From: Roseivivax marinus
Lineage (GTDB): Bacteria > Pseudomonadota > Alphaproteobacteria > Rhodobacterales > Rhodobacteraceae
Direction of reading: 5' to 3'
NCBI RefSeq assembly: GCF_900109705.1
Contig: NZ_FOAI01000001.1
Location: 372,001-436,000, forward strand
Length of the DNA: 64,000 nucleotides
Below, one piece after another: positions 8,064 through 16,483 of this stretch; within the stretch, counting starts at the first letter, position 1, and every line of letters starts with the position of its first letter. A program made the position numbers and the translations under genes. The notes beneath the pieces were generated by a model. It ran no database searches. It saw only the letters and a program-made list of their open reading frames with translations, and was not told the origin of the DNA.

Positions 8064-9365
8064 TCAGATCCCCAGCTTGTCGCGCAGGGCGAACCACGAC
8101 ATCGCCAGCGCCAGGAGCGGAGTGCGCAGCGCGCCGCCGCCGGGGAAGGCGGGGGTGGGCACGGCGGCCATGGCGTCGAACCCGTCGGTTTCGCCCGCGA
8201 CCGCCCGCGCCATCAACTGGCCGGCGTGGATCGCGGTCCCGACGCCGTGCCCGGAATAGCCTCCCGCCGACAGGATACCGGGCGCGGGGCGCGCAAGGTG
8301 CGGCATCCGCGAACGCGTGATCCCCAGCGTGCCGCCCCAGGCGTAGTCCAGCCGGACGTCCTGCAGCGACGGGAACACCTCCAGCATCGGCTTGCTGACG
8401 GTCTTGCGGATGTCGGGAAACCGGTAGCCGTAGCTCTCCCCGCCGCCGAAAAGCAGTCGGCCGTCCTGGCTGAGGCGGAAGTAGTTCACCACGAAGCGCG
8501 CGTCCGCGACGGCGATGTCGCGGGTCAGCACCTCGGCGGCACGGCTCCCCAGCGGTTCGGTTGCCACGATGAAGTTGTTGATCGGCATCACCGACCGCGA
8601 GACCTCGGGCTGCAACCCGCCGAGATAGCCATTCCCTGCGAGGATCACGTGATCGGCCACCACGCGCCCCGCCCCGGTCGTCACCACGTTGGGCGATCCG
8701 GGCTCGACCCCGGTGACGTGGCTCTGCTCGTGGATGACGGCGCCCGCGTCCCGTGCGGCGCGCGCCAGGCCGATCGCCAGCCGCAGGGGGTGCAGGTGGG
8801 CCGCGTCCATGTCCACGATCCCGCCGCGGTAGTCGGGCGAGGGACAGATCGACGCCCAGCTCGCGGCGTCATGGACCTCCAGCGCGTCGTAACCGTAGTG
8901 CCGCGACAGGTGCTCGGCGTAGTCGTGCAACTCGCGGACGTCGCTCTCGGACGAGGCGGTCCAGGCCACGCCCGGCCGCAGGTGACAGTCGATGTCGTGC
9001 CGCGCGATCAGGTCCTTTGCCAGTCGCTTCGCGTCCTCGGCCAGGTCCCAGAGCCGCCGCGCATCCTCGGCGCCCACCATCTTCTCGAGCTTTACCTGGT
9101 CCGCGCGCTGGCCCGATCCGAGTTGCCCGCCGTTGCGTCCCGACGCGCCGAAGCCCACTCGGTGCGCCTCGAGAAGCACCACGCGCCGCCCGGCCTCGGC
9201 CAGGTGCAGTGCCGCCGACAGGCCGGTATAGCCGCCGCCCACCACGCAGACATCGGCGCGGGTCTCGCCCTCCAGCGCCGGGAACGGGGCCAGCGGCTCG
9301 GCCGTCGCCGCGTACCAGCTTTCCGGGTATTCGCCCCGCCGGTCGTTCGAGAACAGCAGATCCAC
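8064..9365 (-). CDS. FAD-dependent oxidoreductase, gamma-glutamylputrescine oxidase-like (PuuB)
   Basis: A 433-residue DAO-fold flavoenzyme. The dinucleotide motif is VCVVGGGYTGLSAALHLAEA, followed by the family signature GFGASGRNGGQL. Its closest known type is PuuB, which oxidises gamma-glutamylputrescine to the aldehyde with release of ammonia and H2O2. Two glutamine-synthetase-like ligases upstream in the same operon support a gamma-glutamylated amine as substrate. I choose GTG 9365 as start: AGAAGG lies 8 bases before it and the N-terminus (DLLFSNDRRGEYPESWYAAT) matches relatives. The ribosome site is part of a dispersed repeat. No aldehyde dehydrogenase (PuuC) is in the window. Confidence 0.82.
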   Translation of the reverse strand: MDLLFSNDRRGEYPESWYAATAEPLAPFPALEGETRADVCVVGGGYTGLSAALHLAEAGRRVVLLEAHRVGFGASGRNGGQLGSGQRADQVKLEKMVGAEDARRLWDLAEDAKRLAKDLIARHDIDCHLRPGVAWTASSESDVRELHDYAEHLSRHYGYDALEVHDAASWASICPSPDYRGGIVDMDAAHLHPLRLAIGLARAARDAGAVIHEQSHVTGVEPGSPNVVTTGAGRVVADHVILAGNGYLGGLQPEVSRSVMPINNFIVATEPLGSRAAEVLTRDIAVADARFVVNYFRLSQDGRLLFGGGESYGYRFPDIRKTVSKPMLEVFPSLQDVRLDYAWGGTLGITRSRMPHLARPAPGILSAGGYSGHGVGTAIHAGQLMARAVAGETDGFDAMAAVPTPAFPGGGALRTPLLALAMSWFALRDKLGI

Positions 9366-9373
9366 GCGCGCGC

Positions 9374-9422
9374 CCTTCTTCTTGGTGAAAATACTCCGGG
9401 AGCGCGAGGGCAGCGCCCTCGC
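9374..9422 (-). repeat. Dispersed GGAGTATTT repeat, copy A
   Basis: On the minus strand: hairpin GCGAGGGC-GCT-GCCCTCGC (9404-9422), then GCTCCCGGAGTATTTT, then CACCAAGAAGAAGG. It fills most of the 76-base gap between a ligase gene and the PuuB-like gene, in the direction of transcription, and its last bases form the ribosome site of the PuuB-like gene. Same consensus as copies at 36395-36435, 41975-42023, 47857-47906 and 56551-56598. Confidence 0.8.
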
Positions 9423-9441
9423 TCCGGCCGGTGACACGGTC

Positions 9442-10803
9442 TCAGACGTTCATCAACAGGTGCTCGCGCTCCCAAGGGCTGATGACCTGCAGGAACTCCT
9501 CGTACTCCGCGCGCTTCACGATCGAGTAGACGCGCGCGAACTCGGGGCCCAGCACGTCGTGCAGCGCGGTCGCCTCGTCGAAGAGGTCGAGCGCCTGTCC
9601 CAGCACCCGGGGAATGTCGCCGTCGCCCTCGTAGGCATCGCCCTTGAACTGCTTCGACGGCCAGCGCTCTTCCATCAGCCCGAGATAGCCGCACGCGAGC
9701 GACGCGGCGATTCCGAGATACGGATTGCAGTCCATGCCGGCGAGCCGGTTCTCGATGCGCCGGCTTTCCGGCCCCGAGAGAGGGACGCGGATGCCGGTGG
9801 TGCGGTTGTCCCGCGCCCATTCGAGGTTGATCGGCGCCGCGTGGTCGCGGACGTAACGGCGGTAGGAGTTCACGTAGGGCGCCAGCACCGCGATCGCCGA
9901 GGGCAGATGCGTCTGCATTCCCCCGATGAAGTGGAAGAAGGCGTCGGTCTCGCCGCCCTGCGGCCCCGAGAAGATCGACTTGCCGCTTTCGAGATCATTG
10001 ATCGAGTGGTGGACGTGCATGGCCGAGCCGGGTTCGTCGGCAATCGGCTTGGCCATGAAGGTGGCGAAGCAGTCGTGGCGCAGCGCGGCCTCTCGGATCA
10101 GCCGCTTGAAGAAGAAGACCTCGTCGGCGAGCCGCACCGGATCGCCGTGCCGCAGGTTGATCTCGAGCTGGCCGGCGCCGCCTTCCTGGGTGATGCCGTC
10201 GATCTCGAAGCCCTGTGCCTCTGCGAAGTCGTAGATGTCGTCGATCACCGGGCCGAACTCGTCCACCGCGGTCATCGAGTAGGCCTGCCGCGCCGCGGCC
10301 GGGCGCCCGGAGCGGCCCATCATCGGCTCGATGTCCTTGGCCGGGTCGACGTTGCGGGCGACGAGGTAGAACTCCATCTCGGGCGCCACCACCGGCTGCC
10401 AGCCCTGCTTGTGGTAAAGATCAACCACCCGGCGCAGCACGTTGCGGGGGGCGCATTCCACGGGCTTGCCCTTGCGGTCATAGGCGTCGTGGATCACCTG
10501 CAACGTCCAGTCCCCGGTCCACGGCGCCGCCGAGGCGGTCGCCATGTCGGGATAGAGGATCATGTCTCGCTCGATGAAGCCCTCCTCCTCGTCCGCGGCC
10601 TCGCCCCAGTCGCCGGTGATGGTCTGGTAGAAGATCGAATCCGGCAGGTGGAAGTACTTCTGGCGGGCGAACTTCGACGCGGGCACGGCCTTGCCTCGGG
10701 CGATGCCGGGCAGGTCGGCGATGATGCATTCCACCTCGTCGAGCCGGCGCCCCTCCAGGTAGTCGCGGGCCGCCTGCGGCAGGGTCTCGATCCACTCGCT
10801 CAT
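9442..10803 (-). CDS. Glutamine-synthetase-family ligase 1 (gamma-glutamyl-amine synthetase, PuuA-like)
   Basis: A 453-residue GS-fold enzyme. Metal and ATP site motifs are present: APEMEFYLV, GAGQLEINLRHGDP, MHVHHS and RRIENRLAGMDCNPYLG. The divergent N-terminus (YLEGRRLDEVECIIADLPGI) resembles the PuuA / GlnA3 class that ligates glutamate to amines rather than ammonia. With the PuuB-like gene 76 bases downstream, the likely reaction is ATP-dependent gamma-glutamylation of an imported amine. The ATG overlaps the stop of the amidotransferase gene by 4 bases (ATGA), so the two are translationally coupled. Confidence 0.88.
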   Translation of the reverse strand: MSEWIETLPQAARDYLEGRRLDEVECIIADLPGIARGKAVPASKFARQKYFHLPDSIFYQTITGDWGEAADEEEGFIERDMILYPDMATASAAPWTGDWTLQVIHDAYDRKGKPVECAPRNVLRRVVDLYHKQGWQPVVAPEMEFYLVARNVDPAKDIEPMMGRSGRPAAARQAYSMTAVDEFGPVIDDIYDFAEAQGFEIDGITQEGGAGQLEINLRHGDPVRLADEVFFFKRLIREAALRHDCFATFMAKPIADEPGSAMHVHHSINDLESGKSIFSGPQGGETDAFFHFIGGMQTHLPSAIAVLAPYVNSYRRYVRDHAAPINLEWARDNRTTGIRVPLSGPESRRIENRLAGMDCNPYLGIAASLACGYLGLMEERWPSKQFKGDAYEGDGDIPRVLGQALDLFDEATALHDVLGPEFARVYSIVKRAEYEEFLQVISPWEREHLLMNV

Positions 10804-11483
10804 GTCAGCTTTCCGGTCTTGAGGAATTCGGCGATCTGGTCGCTCATCTCGCCGGTGGCGAGCGGCGTGCCGATCTTGGCGCGCGCGCCTTCGAGCAGCG
10901 CATCGGGCACCACGCCGCGGCCGCGCTGGTCGATCAGGCCCTCGGTGAAGGCGTCGTCGAATTCGGGATGGGCCTGCACGGTGTAGATGCTGTCGCCGTA
11001 GAGCAGGGCGGCATTGGCGCAGAACGGGTTGGTGGCGACCACGCGGGCCTCCTCGGGTTTGTCGATCACCTGGTCCTGGTGCCAGGCGTTGATCGTGCGC
11101 GGCCCGTCGGCGAAGTCGTAGGTATGTGCGCCCACGGCCCAGCCGCCTTCGTATTTCGCGACCGTCCCGCCGAGGGCCTGCGCGATGATCTGATGGCCGA
11201 AGCAGATGCCGACCATGCGCTTGCCGGAGGTGTGGATCGCCCGGATCAGGTCCTCGAGCGGCGGGATCCAGTCGTGCTCTTCGTAGGCGCCGTGGCGCGA
11301 GCCCGTGATCAGCCAGGCGTCGGCGTCGTCGGGGCCGTTCGGGAACTCGCCCTCGACCACGCTCCAGCTCTGGAAGGTGAAGCCCTGGTCCGCGAGCAGC
11401 CGCTCGAACATGCCGGGATACTGGCCGTGCTCCGCGGCGAGGCCGTCGGGCACGAGGCCTGTCTGCAATATGCCGATTTTCAT
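10800..11483 (-). CDS. Class I glutamine amidotransferase-like hydrolase
   Basis: A 227-residue class I GATase (GMP-synthase-like, GATase1 fold). The nucleophile cysteine is in VGICFGHQIIAQALGG and the His-Glu pair in VQAHPEFDDAF. As a stand-alone protein next to gamma-glutamyl ligases it probably hydrolyses a gamma-glutamyl bond, the step done by PuuD in Escherichia coli, although the motif is GMP-synthase-like rather than PuuD-like. It sits between the two ligases and overlaps the second by 4 bases. Confidence 0.82.
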   Translation of the reverse strand: MKIGILQTGLVPDGLAAEHGQYPGMFERLLADQGFTFQSWSVVEGEFPNGPDDADAWLITGSRHGAYEEHDWIPPLEDLIRAIHTSGKRMVGICFGHQIIAQALGGTVAKYEGGWAVGAHTYDFADGPRTINAWHQDQVIDKPEEARVVATNPFCANAALLYGDSIYTVQAHPEFDDAFTEGLIDQRGRGVVPDALLEGARAKIGTPLATGEMSDQIAEFLKTGKLT

Positions 11484-11571
11484 GGATCACCACATCCGGT
11501 TTCGGGCCCGACCCTAAAGAGGCGCCCGGAGGGCCGCAAGGCAGCGGCCCGCCGCCTCGCGGATTTTTTGA

Positions 11572-12924
11572 TCAAACCGTGTCGAGGTAGATCGTGACCT
11601 GCTCCTGCGGGCTCAGCTCGTTCATGTAGAACACCTCCTGCTTCTTGGTCAGCAGCAGGTTGCGGATCAGCTCTGCGGGCAGCAGCCGCGGGATGATCTC
11701 GCTCTGCTCGAACGCCTTGATCGCGGTGTCCCAGTCCGACGGGATCGTCTTCAGACCCTGTGCGTAGGCGTTGCCGGTGATCGGCTCGGGCGCCTCGGCC
11801 TTGCGCTCGATCCCGTCCAGCGCGGCACCGAGGATCGCGGCCAGGAGAAGGTAGGGGTTCACGTCGCCTCCCGCCACGCGGTGCTCGATCCGCCGCGCCT
11901 TGGGGTTGCCGGACGGCACGCGGATGGCGCTGGTGCGATTCTCGTAGGCCCACGAGATGCCGGTGGGCGCGTGCGCGTCGGGCACTAGACGGTCGTAGGA
12001 ATTGAGGTGCGGCGCGAAGATCAGCGTCGAGTCGTACATCGCATCGAGGCAGCCGCCGATGGCGTGGCGCAGCGTGTCGGTGCCGGCCTGACCACCGTCG
12101 TCGAAGATGTTGCGTCCCTCGTCGTCGAGGATCGAGAAGTGCGTGTGCAGGCCGGAGCCGGGATAGTCCTCGTAGGGCTTGGCCATGAACGACGCGGCAA
12201 AGCCGTGGCGCCGCGCCATGCCCTTCACAAGCAGCTTGAAGAACCACGCGTCGTCGGCCGCGCGCAGGGCGTCGTCGCCGTGCATGAGGTTGATCTCGAA
12301 CTGACCGAGGCCGGCCTCGGAGATCGCCGTGTCGGCGGGAATGTCCATCTCTTCGCAGGCGTCGTAGAGTTCGGTGAAGAAATTGTCGAACTGGTCCAGC
12401 GCGCGGATCGACATGGTCTCGGCGGCCTTGCGCCGCTTGCCCGAACGCGGGCTGACGGGCACCTCGAGATTGCGGCCCGAGTCGTCGATCAGGAAGAATT
12501 CGAGTTCACAGGCCACGACCGGGGTGAGGCCCTTCTTGCGGTAGCGGTCAAGGACCGAACGCAGGGCGTGGCGGGGATCGCCCTCGAACGGGCGGCCGTC
12601 CTCGCGGAACATCCAGATCGGCAGCATGGCGGTCGGGCCTTCGAGCCAGGGCATGGGGACGAAGCCGCGCTCGGTGGGCCACAGGATGCCGTCGCGGTCC
12701 CCGCTTTCGAAAACCAGCGGGCTGTCGTCGATGTCCTCGCCCCAGATGTCGAGGTTCAGCACCGACATCGGAAACCGGGTGCCGTCCTCGACGATCTTGT
12801 CGGCGAAGCGCGACGGCACGCGCTTGCCGCGTGGCTGGGCGTTCAGGTCCGCCGCGGTGGCGCGGATCGTCCGGATCTGGGGGTTCTTGCGAAGGAAGCT
12901 CTTGAGGTGGTCGGCACGCGCCAT
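11572..12924 (-). CDS. Glutamine-synthetase-family ligase 2 (gamma-glutamyl-amine synthetase-like)
   Basis: A 450-residue GS-fold ligase, paralogous but clearly divergent from the one at 9442-10803. Active-site motifs: VACELEFFLID, GLGQFEINLMHGDD, GLHTHFSILD and RRIEHRVAGGDVNPYLL. The substrate loops differ between the two paralogues (MDCNPY versus GDVNPY), which suggests two amine or amino-acid acceptors. It follows the second permease gene by 28 bases. It is unlikely to be the housekeeping GlnA: it lacks the GlnA adenylylation-loop context and sits among catabolic genes. Confidence 0.86.
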   Translation of the reverse strand: MARADHLKSFLRKNPQIRTIRATAADLNAQPRGKRVPSRFADKIVEDGTRFPMSVLNLDIWGEDIDDSPLVFESGDRDGILWPTERGFVPMPWLEGPTAMLPIWMFREDGRPFEGDPRHALRSVLDRYRKKGLTPVVACELEFFLIDDSGRNLEVPVSPRSGKRRKAAETMSIRALDQFDNFFTELYDACEEMDIPADTAISEAGLGQFEINLMHGDDALRAADDAWFFKLLVKGMARRHGFAASFMAKPYEDYPGSGLHTHFSILDDEGRNIFDDGGQAGTDTLRHAIGGCLDAMYDSTLIFAPHLNSYDRLVPDAHAPTGISWAYENRTSAIRVPSGNPKARRIEHRVAGGDVNPYLLLAAILGAALDGIERKAEAPEPITGNAYAQGLKTIPSDWDTAIKAFEQSEIIPRLLPAELIRNLLLTKKQEVFYMNELSPQEQVTIYLDTV

Positions 12925-12952
12925 GGAGAGGTCTTTCCGGGTTCTCGGTGTC

Positions 12953-13762
12953 TCAGCGCATCAGGGTCGCGGCCCGGAACCGGGGCCGCGTGCGCCGCTC
13001 CTGCGGAAGATGCCGGTTCAGCCGCCGGTTCACCACCCCGAAGATCGAGATCACCACGAGGGTCAGCAGGATGAAGTAACCCGCGAGGATCGGGTAGGGC
13101 ACGAACGGGTTGAACGTCTTGTCCGCGAAGTAGCTGGCATAATAGAGCGCATCGCCCTTCTGCTGCCGGGCGGGAAAGCCCGACACGAAGACGAGCGCCG
13201 TTGCGTGGAAGAGGAAGATCGCCTCGTTGGTGTAGGCGGGCCACGCCAGCCGCAGCATCGTGGGCCATGTGATCCGACGGAACTTGCGCCAGCCCGAGAA
13301 GCCGTAGGCATCCGCGGCCTCGGTGTCGCCCTTGGGCACCGACAAGAGCGCGCCGTAGAAGATCTCGCCCGAGTAGGCGGCCGTGTTGAGGAACAGCACG
13401 ATCGTCGCGCCCAGCCAGGCCGAGGTGAACGGATCGAAGAACGGGTAGGCGGACTTGAGCGACAGGAACGCGAAGTAGGCAAAGAAGAACTGGATGAAGA
13501 GTGGCGAGCCCCGGAACAGGAAGATGAACCATTCCGAAGGCTTGCGGATCAGCGGGTTCGACTGTGCCTTGCCCACGGCGACCGCGGTCGCCAGCGCGAA
13601 ACCGGTGACCAGCGCGAGGACGCCGAAGTAGATGTTCCAGATCATGCCCGAGCCGATGAGCACCACCTGCTGGCAGAGCGTGAAATCCGAGCGCGGCAGC
13701 AGCCGCTCTCCGATTCCGAGGCTGCGCAGGCCGTAATCTGCGATGGTCTCCCAGCAACTCAT
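12953..13762 (-). CDS. Polar amino-acid-type ABC transporter permease 2 (HisM/ArtM-like)
   Basis: About 269 residues with five or more membrane helices. The EAA loop is EAADAYGFSGWRKFRRITWP, the conserved site that contacts the ATPase in HisQM-type importers. It pairs with the permease upstream to form the heteromeric channel. The start is set at ATG 13762, which gives the usual periplasmic lead-in (MSCWETIADYGLRSLGIG); a TTG at 13810 would add 16 atypical residues. A degenerate repeat tail (13795-13819) lies in the leader. Confidence 0.88.
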   Translation of the reverse strand: MSCWETIADYGLRSLGIGERLLPRSDFTLCQQVVLIGSGMIWNIYFGVLALVTGFALATAVAVGKAQSNPLIRKPSEWFIFLFRGSPLFIQFFFAYFAFLSLKSAYPFFDPFTSAWLGATIVLFLNTAAYSGEIFYGALLSVPKGDTEAADAYGFSGWRKFRRITWPTMLRLAWPAYTNEAIFLFHATALVFVSGFPARQQKGDALYYASYFADKTFNPFVPYPILAGYFILLTLVVISIFGVVNRRLNRHLPQERRTRPRFRAATLMR

Positions 13763-13794
13763 GGCGCGGCACTCCGGCGGCTGGCGTCCGACCG

Positions 13795-13819
13795 TGGAGG
13801 TTCGCACCAAGAAGAAGCG
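13795..13819 (+). repeat. Possible degenerate copy of the GGAGTATTT repeat
   Basis: GGAGGTTCGCACCAAGAAGAAG resembles the tail of copy A (GGAGTATTTTCACCAAGAAG...). The hairpin part is missing and the central bases diverge. Listed only as a possible remnant. Confidence 0.25.
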
Positions 13820-13844
13820 GGGGCGGGTGCGCGGATCGGGAAGG

Positions 13845-14729
13845 TCATGCGGCCGCCTTCCGCTGCGCTTCGCCGCCGGCGGTGGCCTGGCCCTTGGTCA
13901 GCCGCGCCATGATACGCGCCAGCACGACCTCGGAGACCTTCGTGAAGGCGAGGTAGAAGACCAGCAGCGCGAGGAAGTACCACATGCGCCAGTCGCCGTG
14001 CGGGTAGTCGGTGAACTGCGGCGTCTTGGTCCCGCCAAGCTCGCGCGCCCAGTAGACGATGTCGCGCACACCCAGCAGGAACAGGAGCGGGGTCGCCTTG
14101 ATCAGCACCATCCACAGGTTCGACAGGCCCGGCAGCGCGTAGACCCACATCTGCGGCACGAGGATGCGACGGAAGGTCTGGCGCTCGGTCATGCCGTAGG
14201 CTTCGGCGGTCTCTATCTGGGCACGTGGCACGGCCCGCATGGCGCCATAGAGCACGTTCGCCGCGAAAGCGCCGAAGACGATGGCGAAGGTCAGCACGGC
14301 CAGCGCGAAGCCGTAGGTCTCGTGCACCCATTGCGGCGCTGTCGAGAGCGGTAGCTTGGCCTCGGCGCAGACCACGAAGTCGTTGCCCTGCCGGATCGGC
14401 TGGTCCCAGTCCGGGCACTTGGCCTGATGACGCAGCCACTCGAAGGCCTGGTCGAGGGCGATGACGAAGAACAGGAAGAACGCGATGTCGGGCACGCCTC
14501 GGACGATCGCGATGTAGGTGCGTCCGATCCACGAGACCGGCGCGATGCGCGAGCGCGCCATGACCGCGCCACCGAAGCCGAAGGCCAGCGCCGCGGGCGC
14601 GGTGATGGCGAGCAGCAGCAGCACCGTCCCGAAGGAGGTATAGAACGCCATGTGCTTGCCCGTCGTGAGGTAACAGGCAAGCCAGGCGAGGCCCTCGAGG
14701 GCGTCGGGATCGGTGCAGGCCGGCATCAT
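13845..14729 (-). CDS. Polar amino-acid-type ABC transporter permease 1 (HisQ-like)
   Basis: A 294-residue inner-membrane permease of the HisM/HisQ family. The EAA loop is ETAEAYGMTERQTFRRILVP. An insertion of roughly 50 residues between helices (from FEWLRHQAKCPDWDQ to QWVHETYG) contains two cysteines and is probably periplasmic; it is longer than in basic HisQ proteins. Gap to the substrate-binding protein gene is 47 bases. C-terminus is Ala/Lys rich. Confidence 0.88.
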   Translation of the reverse strand: MMPACTDPDALEGLAWLACYLTTGKHMAFYTSFGTVLLLLAITAPAALAFGFGGAVMARSRIAPVSWIGRTYIAIVRGVPDIAFFLFFVIALDQAFEWLRHQAKCPDWDQPIRQGNDFVVCAEAKLPLSTAPQWVHETYGFALAVLTFAIVFGAFAANVLYGAMRAVPRAQIETAEAYGMTERQTFRRILVPQMWVYALPGLSNLWMVLIKATPLLFLLGVRDIVYWARELGGTKTPQFTDYPHGDWRMWYFLALLVFYLAFTKVSEVVLARIMARLTKGQATAGGEAQRKAAA

Positions 14730-14776
14730 CGCTGGGCGGAGGGCCGGGCGGGCGCTGGGCCCGCCCGGTCATCGGA

Positions 14777-15505
14777 TCAGTACTGGCCGATCTCGTCGCC
14801 GAACCACTTCACGAGCATCTCGTTCAGCGTGCCGTCTTCCTTCATCGCGGTAATCGCTTCGTCGAAGGTGTCCTTCAGCTCGGCGTCGCTTTCACGCAGG
14901 CCCATGCCGATGCCGCCGCCGAGCGGGACCGGCTCGCCGACGAAGACCAGCTCGCCGCCGGAGGATTCGACCACCGGCTTGAGGAAGTCGTAGTCCGCGA
15001 AGACCGCGTCGGCCTCGCCGTTACGCACGGCGGCGACGGTTTCCTCGGGGGTGGCGAACTCGAGAAGGGCGGCGTCGCCCTCGGCCACGTGGGCGGCCTG
15101 GATCGTGGTGGCCTGCGCGGCGACCACGCCGGTTTCCCAGTCGGCATCCTCGGACGCGGCGACGTAGGCGCTTTCGGTCGGCGGGTAATAGTCCTGGGTG
15201 AAGTCGATGACCTCGTCACGCTCGTCGGTGATCGACATGCCGGCCATGATGGTGTCGTAGTTCGACGACACGAGGTTCGGGATGATCGAGTCCCACTCGT
15301 TCGTCACCCACTCACACTCCAGTTCGGCCCGCGCGCACAGCTCGTTGCCCAGCTCGATCTCGAAGCCGTCGACCTCGCCCGCATCGTTGATGAAGTTGTA
15401 CGGAGGGTAGGCGCCCTCGGTGCCCATGCGGATCACGTCCTGTGCCGAAACGGCCGAGGCCGCGAGCGTCAGCGCCGCGGCGGCGGTGGCAAGGTGAAGC
15501 TTCAT
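14777..15505 (-). CDS. Periplasmic substrate-binding protein, family 3 (amino acid/amine)
   Basis: A 242-residue protein with a signal peptide (MKLHLATAAAALTLAASAVSA, cleavage before QD). The mature start IRMGTEGAYPPYNFINDAGE is the SBP_bac_3 signature, as in HisJ, ArgT and opine-binding proteins. Substrate is probably a cationic amino acid, opine or polyamine-like amine given the downstream gamma-glutamyl ligases; binding residues cannot be assigned by eye. Four cysteines lie close to two disulfide-like pairs (LCARAELECEW region). Confidence 0.9.
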   Translation of the reverse strand: MKLHLATAAAALTLAASAVSAQDVIRMGTEGAYPPYNFINDAGEVDGFEIELGNELCARAELECEWVTNEWDSIIPNLVSSNYDTIMAGMSITDERDEVIDFTQDYYPPTESAYVAASEDADWETGVVAAQATTIQAAHVAEGDAALLEFATPEETVAAVRNGEADAVFADYDFLKPVVESSGGELVFVGEPVPLGGGIGMGLRESDAELKDTFDEAITAMKEDGTLNEMLVKWFGDEIGQY

Positions 15506-15544
15506 GTCTGGGATCTCCCTGGTCTTGTGATTGATCGCCCGGTC

Positions 15545-16321
15545 TCAGCCGGGCTGGGTCGAGGTCAGGAACCCGCGGAGGCGTTCGCTCTGCGGGTTTC
15601 CGAACAGCGTCTCGGGCGGGCCTTCCTCTTCGATCAGGCCCTGGTGCAGGAATACGACGTGGTTGGACACGTCGCGCGCCATCTTCATGTCGTGGGTCAC
15701 GATGATCATCGTGCGGCCCTCTTCGGCCAGCGCCTTGATGACGCGGACCACCTCCTGCTCGAGCTCGGGGTCGAGCGCCGAGGTCGGCTCGTCGAAGAGA
15801 ATGGCTTCGGGCTCCATGCAGAGCGCGCGTGCGATGGCGGCGCGCTGCTGCTGGCCACCGGAGAGCTGGGCCGGGTAGACGTCGCACTTGTCGCCGATGC
15901 CCACCTTGGCGAGGTAGTCGCGGGCGCGGGGCTCCACCTCGGAGGGCGCACGGCGCATCACCGTGACCGGCGCCTCCATCACGTTCTGCAAAATGGTCAG
16001 GTGGGACCACAGGTTGAACTGCTGGAACACCATCGACAGGTTCGTGCGGATTCGCAGGACCTGCTTGGCGTCCGAGGGCCGCCGGCTGTGGCCCGTGCCC
16101 TTCCACGTCACCGCCTCGCCCTTGAACAGGACCTCGCCCTGCTGGCTGTCCTCGAGCAGGTTGGCGCAGCGCAGGAGCGTGGACTTGCCCGAACCCGACG
16201 AGCCGATCAGCGACACCACGTCGCCGCGCCGCGCCTCGATGTCTACGCCTTTCAGCACCTCGAGCGAGCCGTAGCTCTTGTGAAGGTCACGGATCGCGAT
16301 GACGGGGGTGGAAGGGGTCAC
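15545..16321 (-). CDS. Polar amino-acid-type ABC transporter ATP-binding protein (HisP/GlnQ-like)
   Basis: About 258 residues with Walker A IGSSGSGKSTLLRC, Q-loop MVFQQFNLW, signature LSGGQQQRAAIARAL, Walker B ILFDEPTSALD and H-loop IVTHDM. First gene of the leftward operon. The start is uncertain: GTG 16321 gives a compact family-like N-terminus; a TTG at 16393 would add 24 residues, and neither has a good ribosome site. Upstream lies a 160-base gap with the presumed promoter. Confidence 0.88.
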   Translation of the reverse strand: MTPSTPVIAIRDLHKSYGSLEVLKGVDIEARRGDVVSLIGSSGSGKSTLLRCANLLEDSQQGEVLFKGEAVTWKGTGHSRRPSDAKQVLRIRTNLSMVFQQFNLWSHLTILQNVMEAPVTVMRRAPSEVEPRARDYLAKVGIGDKCDVYPAQLSGGQQQRAAIARALCMEPEAILFDEPTSALDPELEQEVVRVIKALAEEGRTMIIVTHDMKMARDVSNHVVFLHQGLIEEEGPPETLFGNPQSERLRGFLTSTQPG

Positions 16322-16403
16322 GGTGGGCAGGCGCACTCGCAGTCTGGGTTTGGCGGAGTGTGGTGCAAAACCCGAGGGCGTTGCAACGTGCAATCCGGCG
16401 AAA

Positions 16404-16422
16404 GTGCCGCCCGGAGCGGCAC
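16404..16422 (-). terminator. Hairpin after the TerB-like gene
   Basis: GTGCCGC-CCGGA-GCGGCAC is a perfect 7-base-pair hairpin. Read leftward it is followed by CTTTCG. It lies 62 bases past the stop of the TerB-like gene and before the ABC operon, so it may insulate the two. Confidence 0.5.
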
Positions 16423-16483
16423 CGTGACGGAGCGTCAGCCCGTTTTTCGGGCGGCGCGGCCGGGGCCGACCGCGGCGGGCGAG

